64,000 bases of DNA from an uncultured Fibrobacter sp. (GTDB taxonomy: Bacteria > Fibrobacterota > Fibrobacteria > Fibrobacterales > Fibrobacteraceae): contig CAKUTF010000010.1 of assembly GCA_934691725.1 (NCBI GenBank), forward strand, positions 11,109 to 75,108. Direction: 5' to 3'. Shown here one piece after another: positions 33,465-40,914 of this stretch; the first letter of the stretch is position 1, and the number at the start of each line of letters is the position of its first letter. A model generated the notes under the pieces. The model was not told the origin of the DNA. It worked only from the letters and a program-made list of their open reading frames with translations, and did not search any database. The position numbers and the translations under genes were made by a program.

Positions 33465-33476
33465 GCGAAATTTCGC
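33465..33476. promoter_or_regulatory. 12-bp palindrome upstream of pilin promoter
   Basis: GCGAAATTTCGC is a perfect palindrome 60 bases upstream of the -35 box of the pilin gene, in a stretch without genes. It could be an operator or chance; no protein is assigned. Confidence 0.35.
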
Positions 33477-33535
33477 AAATTTAGACACTTTTTGCATTCG
33501 TTTGACAAAAAAATGACACAACCGCGACAAATCTA

Positions 33536-33564
33536 TTGCTTTTCCAAAACAAATCATTTATATT
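33536..33564 (+). promoter_or_regulatory. candidate pilin promoter
   Basis: TTGCTT (33536-33541), 17-base spacer, TATATT (33559-33564), 45 bases before the pilin ATG. AAGGAG at about 33598 is the ribosome-binding site. None of the four silent cassettes has this region. The 295-base gap from 33315 holds only this and the palindrome. Confidence 0.65.
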
Positions 33565-33609
33565 ATCGGTGTTGAACAAAACAACAAAACCTTTAACAAG
33601 GAGTTCACT

Positions 33610-34146
33610 ATGAAGAAACAAGGTTTTACCCTGATTGAATTGATGGTCGTCGTGGTCATCATCGGTATACTCGCCGCAGTCGCCGTTCCCAAGCTGTTCG
33701 GCATGATCGCGAAGTCCAAGGCTTCCGAAGTCGGCCCTGCTGCCGGAGAATACGTGAAACTGCAGGATGCGTATCTCGCTGAAAAAGGAGATTCCCTCGG
33801 TTCATGGCAAAAGATTGGATACAACATGTTCAATAATTCCAATTTTGAATACTATGAAGATGGGACGGTAGTTGGGGATAAAGGCTATAATGCAAGTGGT
33901 GCTAGTGTGGAACTTTCTACTGGGAAAGCAAACGCATGGGGCGCTAGAAACAAGGCAACGCTTAACGATTGTCCGGTTAATTCAACAGCAAACAACTGGA
34001 ATTTAGCCGTCGCAATCAATTCAAATATCGGTGGTTCGGCGGTTTACAATGCAACAACCCCCACTGCAGCTTGTGGAGCTTTGACTCCCAGTTTTGAAAA
34101 ATTGACTACAGCATCTTCTGCATCTGCATCTGGAAAAAATCCCTAA
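33610..34146 (+). CDS. type IV major pilin, expressed copy with variable C-terminal cassette D
   Basis: A complete 178-residue prepilin. The leader MKKQG is cut before Phe6; FTLIELMVVVVIIGILAAVAVP is the N-methylated hydrophobic helix, with Glu at +5, that assembles the pilus. Residues 1-47 are constant, and from Tyr48 (TAC at 33751) the sequence becomes the cassette type found in four silent copies nearby. Islands are YVKLQDAYLAEKGD, GSWQKIGY, TLNDC and CGALTPSF; the two Cys probably close a disulfide around the hypervariable loop. The constant part has normal GC while the cassette is AT-rich, consistent with replacement. It has a promoter, AAGGAG and a strong terminator. Role in adhesion or motility is by family. 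Confidence 0.93.
   Translation: MKKQGFTLIELMVVVVIIGILAAVAVPKLFGMIAKSKASEVGPAAGEYVKLQDAYLAEKGDSLGSWQKIGYNMFNNSNFEYYEDGTVVGDKGYNASGASVELSTGKANAWGARNKATLNDCPVNSTANNWNLAVAINSNIGGSAVYNATTPTAACGALTPSFEKLTTASSASASGKNP
33751..33772 (+). repeat. pilin cassette core, copy in the expressed pilin
   Basis: The 22 bases encode Y48 to A54 and mark where the constant part ends and the variable cassette begins. They are identical in cassettes A and C and differ by one silent base in B and E. Confidence 0.85.
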
Positions 34147-34166
34147 AATCACTTCTAAGTTATTGA

Positions 34167-34206
34167 CAAGAACTCTCCGTAAAAAAGAGAGTTCTTGTAT
34201 TTTATT
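34167..34206 (+). terminator. terminator of the expressed pilin
   Basis: CAAGAACTCTC/GAGAGTTCTTG perfect 11-bp stem followed by TATTTTATT, 20 bases after the stop. Confidence 0.85.
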
Positions 34207-34252
34207 AACAAAAAAAATGAGGTTTTACGGCAAACTAACATTTCATTAATAT

Positions 34253-34288
34253 AAAATAGCCTTGTCGAAATCAAAACAAGGCTATTAA
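34253..34288 (-). terminator. terminator of pilin cassette E
   Basis: AATAGCCTTGT/ACAAGGCTATT perfect stem, just beyond the cassette E stop on the minus strand. Confidence 0.8.
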
Positions 34289-34302
34289 AATTTAAACCAT
34301 TT

Positions 34303-34692
34303 TTATTTGGATTTAAATCCGCCCACATCAGAAAAACTAGGCGTCAAAGCTTTGCACGCATCACCATCAGCTGTAGCAGTATAAGTAACAGCTCCGTCAT
34401 CAGCATTTGAGGCTGCAACAATATTAATAGCCCATGTTCCTGTTCCTGCCGTGCTATGGGCGGCGCAGTCGTTTAATTTTACTTTATTGTCAATTGAAAG
34501 AGCCTTTTCTGCCGCAGATGTAATTGATGTGGCAGCCGACACACCGTCTTTGTACAAAAAATTGGTTGACTCGCTTGTTGCAGAAGAGCCTGCGGTGCCG
34601 GCGGTATTTTCCCCCGGACCTTTATATCCAATATCAGTCCAAGTGCTGTACATATTTCTTTCCACTACATACGCGTCCTGCAGTTTCACGTA
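34303..34692 (-). pseudogene. silent type IV pilin cassette E
   Basis: An uninterrupted 129-codon pilin fragment converging on the expressed pilin. Islands are VKLQDAYVVERN, STWTDIGY, KLNDC and CKALTPSF; the loops are Ala/Thr/Ser-rich with no extra Cys. It has no leader or helix. Its core begins 18 bases beyond the fic stop codon on the same strand, so transcripts from fic could enter it, but it lacks a proper start. It forms an inverted pair with the expressed pilin: flipping 33751-34692 would exchange D for E in frame and bring E's own terminator. Confidence 0.85.
34671..34692 (-). repeat. pilin cassette core, copy in cassette E
   Basis: On the minus strand, the 22-base core with C in the Asp codon, as in cassette B; B and E agree for 26 bases. 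It is inverted relative to the expressed pilin. Confidence 0.85.
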
Positions 34693-34710
34693 AAAAAAAG
34701 CTCCCCAAAA

Positions 34711-36195
34711 TCACCCCTTATGCGCCCCGATGATTTTTTCCATCGCGGAAATTTCCTCGTCGCTTAACTCGGCAAAGTATTCTCTGCGGCGCACGGGGAG
34801 GCTTCCGCCGTTTTGCTTGACGAAAAGGATAAACTGGTTCGCTTTCTTTTCGGGCATATCGACGACGGCTTGCATTCCCGCCCGAATCTTGTCGTAGTTC
34901 TGGAGGTATGTCAGCTCGGCTTTCCATTCCGTGTGGATTGTTTCCGATACGGTTCTTTGAAATTCTTCGACAATCGGCGTCAAATCCATAAAACGGTAAA
35001 AGTCCGCGGAATCGTTCCTTACCGTAATTTCTCCGGCATCGCTTATCGAATAATCCAATAATGGCATGAGCCGTTTTGAAAAAGTCTCGAGCATTCGGTC
35101 ATAGATTTCCGCTTTTTTCAATAGGGTCGCCGACACGGGAAAGATGATCTTTGGCGGGGTGAAATGCTTGCTGGCAAGTATATGATGCAACAGGTAACGA
35201 TGCGTCCGACCGTTGCCGTCATCGAATGGGTGCAGAAAGACAAAGGAAAATGCGACAATCGCGGAAGCAATCACGGGATCGCAATCCGCTTTTTTCAAAA
35301 GCCTGGCGGAGTCTAGATATGCCAGCATCAGATCGCCGATGTCTTCCGGTTTTGGTGCTATATAGTGGATGCGCTCTTCTGTGGGAGATAAGGTCTCTCC
35401 GACATAAACCTGATCTTCTCTCCAGTTCTTTTGACTATACCTTTCTTCGACAATTGCGTTTTGAATTTTGCAAAGACCGTCTTTTGAAAGGCAGTCTTTT
35501 GCGGCTTCCTGGAGCAGAAGTACAAAATTCTCCGTTTTTTTTCGGGAAGGCGTCTCGCGTTCAATGGCGAAGGATGACTTGGTTTCCTTGATGTAGAGAA
35601 ACTGGACTGCTCGATATAGTAATTCCGCGGAAAAGCTGGAAAGCAAGGCGTCCGAGTCTTGCTTTAATTTGTCCGCACTGTTTTCGAAAATCGGCTTTGT
35701 AATGCGGACCATCGGGCAAAAAAGCGAATTGCCTGGCAGATTGTTGATAATGCGTTGTCTTTTCGCTCGGCTGGAATCTTTGTTGCTTAAAGAGAACTGT
35801 TTGCTTGGGTCTTGTAATTCTACGAAAGGCCCTGAATGGGCGTCATCTAAGGGCAGTTTTTTTCCTGTTAAAAACTCATAGAGAAACCAGATGCGACGGC
35901 AATAACTCCCTGTGGGTTTTGCCTGAACTTCTTCTAGGAATTCGGATATATCTACTTTTAAAAAAAACGCTTTGAGAATTTCGAGATTGACGCCCTCGTA
36001 ACGAATGGCAAAGTTGAGGTTGGCTTGCCAGGTATTTTTTATCGGATGTCGCCAGCGGGAAAAATACCTTTCCGCATAGATGCCTTCTTTTTTTTCTGTC
36101 TGGGTTGAAGTATCTACCAGGAAACTGCGTACCAACGGCGGGAGTACATCCAAGTTGAATTCTTCAATCAAAAAAGAATATCCGATGGCAACCAT
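34711..36195 (-). CDS. Fic/DOC-family protein AMPylase
   Basis: About 494 residues. The Fic active site HPFDDGNGRTHR (His near residue 322) is complete; such enzymes transfer AMP from ATP to target proteins. SSFAIERE near residue 208 resembles the autoinhibitory motif S/TxxxE(G/N), but Arg replaces the usual Gly/Asn after the Glu, so inhibition may be altered. The N-terminal 200 residues and C-terminal region (KANQFILFVKQNGGSLPVRRREYF) are not assigned. ATG 36195 is preferred to TTG 36201 because AAGGA lies 9 bases upstream. It is next to pilin cassette E at the edge of the AT-rich island. Confidence 0.88.
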   Translation of the reverse strand: MVAIGYSFLIEEFNLDVLPPLVRSFLVDTSTQTEKKEGIYAERYFSRWRHPIKNTWQANLNFAIRYEGVNLEILKAFFLKVDISEFLEEVQAKPTGSYCRRIWFLYEFLTGKKLPLDDAHSGPFVELQDPSKQFSLSNKDSSRAKRQRIINNLPGNSLFCPMVRITKPIFENSADKLKQDSDALLSSFSAELLYRAVQFLYIKETKSSFAIERETPSRKKTENFVLLLQEAAKDCLSKDGLCKIQNAIVEERYSQKNWREDQVYVGETLSPTEERIHYIAPKPEDIGDLMLAYLDSARLLKKADCDPVIASAIVAFSFVFLHPFDDGNGRTHRYLLHHILASKHFTPPKIIFPVSATLLKKAEIYDRMLETFSKRLMPLLDYSISDAGEITVRNDSADFYRFMDLTPIVEEFQRTVSETIHTEWKAELTYLQNYDKIRAGMQAVVDMPEKKANQFILFVKQNGGSLPVRRREYFAELSDEEISAMEKIIGAHKG

Positions 36196-36403
36196 TTTCA
36201 AAATTCCTTATTCTTTCTCAAAAAAGATAGTATGTTTTGCGTGATTTTTCAAAAAATCTTAACGGATGCTTTTGAGATATCCCTGTTCGTGCAAGGTGCC
36301 TTTATGTTTTCTCCACTAACTATAAATATGATATAGTTTCTGGAGAAAATTTGAAAGACTCTGGACTTTTGAACCGCCAAATTTTACCGGCATTTCAATC
36401 CGC

Positions 36404-37171
36404 CTAGAAATCTCCTGACCGGATGATTCCCAGTTCGCTCGCCTTGGCGAATCCGTTGATTTTTTCCCCGAGGCGGACGTGCGCCCAGCCGTCCTTGATG
36501 CCGAGGATTTCGACGGAAGTCCCTTCGGAGAGCATATTCAGCGTTTGCGCCTTGTCGCTCGGGCCGCTGGTGATGTCGGCGCTTTCGACGATGACGATTC
36601 CCTCGGAATAGCTCTTTTCGCGGTAAACCTTGTAGCCCGCGCTGCATACGAAAATTCCGAGCAGAACGGCGACCGGGATGACGCTTAGCGTAAACGCCGT
36701 CTTGGCTTTTGCGCTCCGGGAAAGGATGCGGAAGATGTTGAGCGCTGCGATAAGCCAGACAAGCCCGATGATGATATAGAGCTGCTCGGTCATGGAAAAG
36801 AAGTGGTGTGCCCTGAAAAGGGATTCTAGGATGGGGTTCTCCTCTTCGGCGGTTTCCTGCTTGTCCTTGGTGAAGCTTCGCGCGAACTTTAAATTGTAGA
36901 GGTAATCTTCGTTGGCGGGGTCTATCCGAAGCGCCTTTTCGTAATTCAAAATGGATAGTCCGAGGCGTCCTTCGCGGAAATAGGCGTTTCCCAGGTTGTA
37001 AAACAGGTCGCCGCTCTGGAATCCGTTATCGACGCAGTTCTGCCAGGCTTCCGCCGCCGACGTAAAGTCTCCGGCCTTGTAGGAAGCCGCTCCGGTGTAA
37101 AGCGTCTTGCAGGATTCGCTTGCAAAAAGGGACAGGCTAAATGTGAAAACCAGGAACAGGAGCTTTTTCAT
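36404..37171 (-). CDS. BatE-like TPR and SH3 protein
   Basis: A 255-residue exported protein: signal peptide MKKLLFLVFTFSLSLFA, TPR repeats (DLFYNLGNAYFREGRLGLSI then NYEKALRIDPAN, about residues 55-95), two membrane helices (about 130-190) and a C-terminal SH3-like domain (TSGPSDKAQTLNMLSEGTSV, then DGWAHVRLGEKING). This order matches BatE of the aerotolerance (Bat) operon. The start overlaps the upstream batD-like stop by four bases, so the two are coupled. The mechanism of Bat proteins is not settled; envelope stress is a common proposal. 200 bases of non-coding sequence separate it from fic. Confidence 0.8.
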   Translation of the reverse strand: MKKLLFLVFTFSLSLFASESCKTLYTGAASYKAGDFTSAAEAWQNCVDNGFQSGDLFYNLGNAYFREGRLGLSILNYEKALRIDPANEDYLYNLKFARSFTKDKQETAEEENPILESLFRAHHFFSMTEQLYIIIGLVWLIAALNIFRILSRSAKAKTAFTLSVIPVAVLLGIFVCSAGYKVYREKSYSEGIVIVESADITSGPSDKAQTLNMLSEGTSVEILGIKDGWAHVRLGEKINGFAKASELGIIRSGDF

Positions 37172-39042
37172 TTGTGGACCTCTAGGCTGTCACAAAGTTT
37201 TTCGAATTTTTGGATGACGTTTCCGAGTTCCGCCGAGCCTCCTGCGGGGGCGAACCTGGCGTAGGCGCATTCTTCGAGCCACTTGAGAATTTTTCCTTGC
37301 GCTTCTTCGCCGATACCGAGATATTTCAGGTTCGCTTTTTGCTGTTCGCGGGTCATGCCGCGGAATTCCCGGTTGGAAATGTCGGAAAGATAGTCGATTA
37401 GTCCGTTTTCGAGCGCGGCGTAGAAGCCCTTTGAATCGTTTTTCTCCAGAGCAAATTTGGCCTTGGCGATGTTTTTTTTCAGGTTCTTCTTGGCTTTCGC
37501 CTTGCGGACCAGAGCGGCGTCGTTCGAATGCCTGCGGTGCGCGCGGATGAAGAATGTGAAAATTGCATACAGGAAAATCGGCAGGACGAGGAGGAACCAG
37601 AAAAGGAATGTCGCGTAGAAGGAGGGCTTTTGCGAGGAAACGGAACTTACCTGGTGGATGTAGCGGATGTCCCGTCCGAGGTCTTCGATTTCCGTTTTTG
37701 CCTGCGGCGCGTAGGAGGGGGTGCTTGGCGCGAACTGCGCGTTGGCGGAGGCTTCGCCTTTTTCGACCTTGATTTTCCACGGGCCGAGAGTCTTGCTTTC
37801 GTATTTTTTCCGGGAAGGGTTGAACCAGGAATAGGTGATTTCCGGGATGTCGAATTCGCCCTTTTTCTTCGGGTAGAGGAAAATGCGGATGTTCTTTGTC
37901 GTGACGACCTTTCCGCCGCTGACTTTTTTCTGGATGTTTGTTTCGGGCGGGACGGTTCTGAAGTCCGAAAAGTCGGGCAGGACGGGGTCGGTGACCGTTC
38001 CCGGTTTGCCGTCGCCGGAAATCTGGATGGAAAGCGTGAGCGCGTCGCCGAGAGCGAGCGAATCCTTGTCGAATGTCGCGTTAAAGGTGTAGTTGCCGAC
38101 CATTCCCGAAAAATCCCTGGGCCTTCCCTGCGCCGGGAGATGGAGAACGTTGATTTTCACGGGAGCGGTTTTCGCTTCGGCTTCCTCGGGTTCCTGTTGT
38201 ACGGAAGAGAAGCTCATGGAAAATCCGCCCTTGTTCGTTTTCTTTTCGACGACTTTCGGCTTTCCGACTTTCGTATAGCTGAATTTGAACGGCGGAATGG
38301 AAACCTGTCCGGTTTTTACTGGGGAGAGCCAGGCGAACTTGGCGCTGCCGCGGGCTTCGCGCGGGGCTTCGGGAATCGGAGTGAGCTTCAGGTCCGATAA
38401 GTCGGCCCGGTGCGCGATGAAGTCGTTTCCGAGGTCCATGCTGGTAGCGACGAGGTTTCCCTGGAAATGTTCGAACGTGTGGATGGAAAGCGTGACGGAT
38501 AGCTGTTCGCCTTCATAGACTGTCCGCTTGTTCGGGGTGAGCGAGACGGAAACCGCCGCTTCGTCGTAGGATTTTTTCACCTCGATGTTGTTCAGATGAA
38601 AGATGTCGTATTCCTTTTCGCCGATTTTCCAGGAGAGGATTCCTGCGGACTTGACTCCCGTTTGCCGCGGGGCCGCGAGATGGAAACTGTATTGCTTGCC
38701 GGTTCCGCGCCTTCCGATTCGGACTTCCGAGGAGTCTAGGCCTTTCAGGGCAAAGCCGTTCTGGACGGAAAACTGTGGGATTCCGCGTGGGCCGTATTCT
38801 TCGAGCTTCTGGGTATCGACAACGAACTCGAGAGTGAACGCTTCCCCCGCATCGACGGAATTCTTGTCGATCTGGATTTCCCACGGTCCCTGGGTAATCA
38901 GCTGTCCGGCGTACCTGCCCGAGCCTCCTCCCATCATGGCGGCCATTTGCTGCTGCATCTGTTCCATCATGCTCCAAGGATCGGTCGCCTGTGCAAAAAG
39001 GGAAATGGCAAAAAGAAGAACTGTGAGTAGAAAGCGTTTCAT
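37168..39042 (-). CDS. BatD-like oxygen-tolerance protein
   Basis: About 624 residues: signal peptide MKRFLLTVLLFAISLFA, a Met/Gln-rich stretch (MMEQMQQQMAAMMGGG), repeated beta-sandwich domains with BatD features (VDAGEAFTLEFVV, YEGEQLSVTLSIHT, FRTVPPETNIQKKVSGGKVV), a membrane helix (FLFWFLLVLPIFLYAIFTFFI) and a cytoplasmic helical tail. ATG 39042 is chosen as the signal peptide start; the frame is open further upstream. It is coupled to the BatE-like gene. BatA, BatB and BatC, which normally precede BatD, are not next to it; the divergent neighbour is an ABC ATPase. Confidence 0.85.
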   Translation of the reverse strand: MKRFLLTVLLFAISLFAQATDPWSMMEQMQQQMAAMMGGGSGRYAGQLITQGPWEIQIDKNSVDAGEAFTLEFVVDTQKLEEYGPRGIPQFSVQNGFALKGLDSSEVRIGRRGTGKQYSFHLAAPRQTGVKSAGILSWKIGEKEYDIFHLNNIEVKKSYDEAAVSVSLTPNKRTVYEGEQLSVTLSIHTFEHFQGNLVATSMDLGNDFIAHRADLSDLKLTPIPEAPREARGSAKFAWLSPVKTGQVSIPPFKFSYTKVGKPKVVEKKTNKGGFSMSFSSVQQEPEEAEAKTAPVKINVLHLPAQGRPRDFSGMVGNYTFNATFDKDSLALGDALTLSIQISGDGKPGTVTDPVLPDFSDFRTVPPETNIQKKVSGGKVVTTKNIRIFLYPKKKGEFDIPEITYSWFNPSRKKYESKTLGPWKIKVEKGEASANAQFAPSTPSYAPQAKTEIEDLGRDIRYIHQVSSVSSQKPSFYATFLFWFLLVLPIFLYAIFTFFIRAHRRHSNDAALVRKAKAKKNLKKNIAKAKFALEKNDSKGFYAALENGLIDYLSDISNREFRGMTREQQKANLKYLGIGEEAQGKILKWLEECAYARFAPAGGSAELGNVIQKFEKLCDSLEVHK

Positions 39043-39078
39043 AACAATCAAAAGATACAAAAAAGCTATCTTTGAACC

Positions 39079-40452
39079 ATGTCTTATCAATCATTGGAAT
39101 CGCTCTTTGACGCTTACCCCAAGATTCAAATGCTAGGCCCGGTCGGCAGCGGAAAATCGAAAATTCTCAGGGAGTTTTCCGAAAGGCATTCCAGGGTTTC
39201 GCTTTCTTCGACGGAAATCCAGCGGCGCATCCAGCGCGCGCTAGCCCCCTTTTGGCAACAGCGTTTTATCAGCCTTCGCGATGATGATGCGCCCCGTGTC
39301 CGCGATTTGCTTTTGAAGCCGAAGTTCTTTTTGAATTCCGCGCACTACGTGGAAGACGATCCGTTTGCGCCGACAGATCCCGAAAAGCTCGAAGAGGCGC
39401 TTTCGATGGCGAACCTTCCCGATACGGTTTTGAAGGTGAAACTGCTGAGCCTTTCGAATGGCGAACTTCGGAGGATTCTCCTCGCGAGGCAGTGGATGGA
39501 GTCGCCCGATTACATCCTGTTCGACGACCCGTTTGGCGGCCTCGATCCGGAATTTCGGACGCACCTCTCGCGGGCGATTTTGAAAATGTCGGAGACTTCG
39601 GTCAAGATGGCGGTAAGCCTGCAGCGCAAGGAAGAACTTCTCCCGGAAATTCCCGCCTTTGTGTATGAAAACGGCGAATTTCGCGCCTACGAGGGGAAAC
39701 TTCCCGAAAAGATTCCGGAAGCTTTCGAGAAAAAGCCGGAAATCACGTCGTATGTCGTGGAAAACTTGAAGTCGCCGGCAGCTGTCGGGGAAACCCTTTT
39801 TGACTTGGAACACGTCCATGTGCGCTACGGTTCCGCGATGATTATCAACGATTTGACGTGGCAGGTGAAAAAGGGAGAACATTGGGTGGTGATGGGACCG
39901 AACGGAGCCGGTAAGAGCACGCTGCTCGCGCTGCTTTCGGCGGACCATCCGCAGATGTATTCGAACGACATCACCCTTTTCGGGAAGAAGCCCGGAGCGG
40001 GCCTCAACATCTGGGAACACAAGGCCCAAATCGGATTTTTCTCCCCGGAACTCGCGACGCAGTACCGCGAAAAGCTGAACATTTCGGAAGTCCTCTGCAC
40101 CGGATTTACGACGGGGCTCGGGCTTTTTACGCCGCCTTCCTGGGAAGAAAAGGCGAAGGCGAAAAACTGGCTGCATGAACTCGGGTTTTCGGATGCGGAG
40201 CGTCCTTTCGATTCGCTTTCCGCGACGGAACGCCGGCTGGTCCTGATAGCCCGCGCCGCGATTCGCCCGCCCAAGGTTCTGATTCTCGACGAACCGACGC
40301 AGGGGATGGATGCGGGATTTCGGGAACGCCTCTTTGAACTTCTGGAATTTCTTTCAAGCGAGACGACGATTATTCTCGTAACGCATTACGATGCGGAATG
40401 GCCCGCGTGCATGACGAACGTGCTGCGGATGCCGAAGTTTTCCCTGGCGTAG
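39079..40452 (+). CDS. ModF/PhrA-like ABC ATPase with two nucleotide domains
   Basis: A 457-residue soluble protein with two ABC modules. Module 1 has Walker A GPVGSGKSK, signature LSNGELRR and Walker B YILFDDPFGGLD. Module 2 has GPNGAGKST, LSATERR and VLILDEPTQGMD. No membrane segments are present. The architecture is that of ModF/PhrA, ATPases linked to molybdate uptake or photorepair in E. coli, but no mod genes are nearby. Both signature motifs depart from LSGGQ (SNGE, SATE). It is divergent from batD with 36 bases between starts. Confidence 0.85.
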   Translation: MSYQSLESLFDAYPKIQMLGPVGSGKSKILREFSERHSRVSLSSTEIQRRIQRALAPFWQQRFISLRDDDAPRVRDLLLKPKFFLNSAHYVEDDPFAPTDPEKLEEALSMANLPDTVLKVKLLSLSNGELRRILLARQWMESPDYILFDDPFGGLDPEFRTHLSRAILKMSETSVKMAVSLQRKEELLPEIPAFVYENGEFRAYEGKLPEKIPEAFEKKPEITSYVVENLKSPAAVGETLFDLEHVHVRYGSAMIINDLTWQVKKGEHWVVMGPNGAGKSTLLALLSADHPQMYSNDITLFGKKPGAGLNIWEHKAQIGFFSPELATQYREKLNISEVLCTGFTTGLGLFTPPSWEEKAKAKNWLHELGFSDAERPFDSLSATERRLVLIARAAIRPPKVLILDEPTQGMDAGFRERLFELLEFLSSETTIILVTHYDAEWPACMTNVLRMPKFSLA

Positions 40453-40454
40453 CT

Positions 40455-40826
40455 TTACAGGATTTTTGTCGCCATGTTCCCCGCATAGACGGCGAGGATT
40501 CCGAGAAAGACGCTCAGGGCCGCGTAGATGGCGAGTGAAAGGACGTTTCCCTCCTTGAAGAGCTGGAGACTTTCGTTCGCAAATGTGGAAAACGTGGTAA
40601 AGCCGCCGCAGAAGCCGACGGTGAGAAACAGACGGACGTTTGGGCTTAATCCGTGTTCGGAAAGGCCGTAGAAAAGCCCGATGAGAAAGCAGCCGGCGAT
40701 GTTTACGGCGAAGGTTCCGATGGGATACGTTCCGGAAAGATGCGCCCCGATAAGCCTTGTCGAAAGAAAACGGCAAACGCCGCCGAGAAAGCTGCCAAAG
40801 CCGACCCAAAGAATCGAATGAATCAT
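40455..40826 (-). CDS. crcB: fluoride channel CrcB/Fluc
   Basis: A 123-residue four-helix membrane protein that exports fluoride as a dimer. The motifs GSFLGGVCRFLSTRLIG, GTFAVNIAGCFLIGLFYG and TVGFCGGFTTFSTFANE are characteristic of Fluc. It converges on the ABC gene with 2 bases between stops. I looked for a fluoride riboswitch in the 50 bases upstream and saw none. Confidence 0.95.
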   Translation of the reverse strand: MIHSILWVGFGSFLGGVCRFLSTRLIGAHLSGTYPIGTFAVNIAGCFLIGLFYGLSEHGLSPNVRLFLTVGFCGGFTTFSTFANESLQLFKEGNVLSLAIYAALSVFLGILAVYAGNMATKIL

Positions 40827-40914
40827 GCTTCAAATTTAAAAACTCCCGGATTTTCCAAAAATTAAAAGTGGGAAAATTTTGTATTTTTGGGATTTCAAAA
40901 ACGAAGGATTTGCC

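Noticed and set aside
33315..33609. G-quadruplex upstream of the pilin gene, as in Neisseria pilE
   Set aside because: No runs of three or more G in the proper arrangement on either strand.
29294..34692. Integron-type cassette array with attC sites
   Set aside because: No attC-like folded sites at the cassette ends, cassettes lie in both orientations, and the shared core is inside coding sequence; no integrase in the window.
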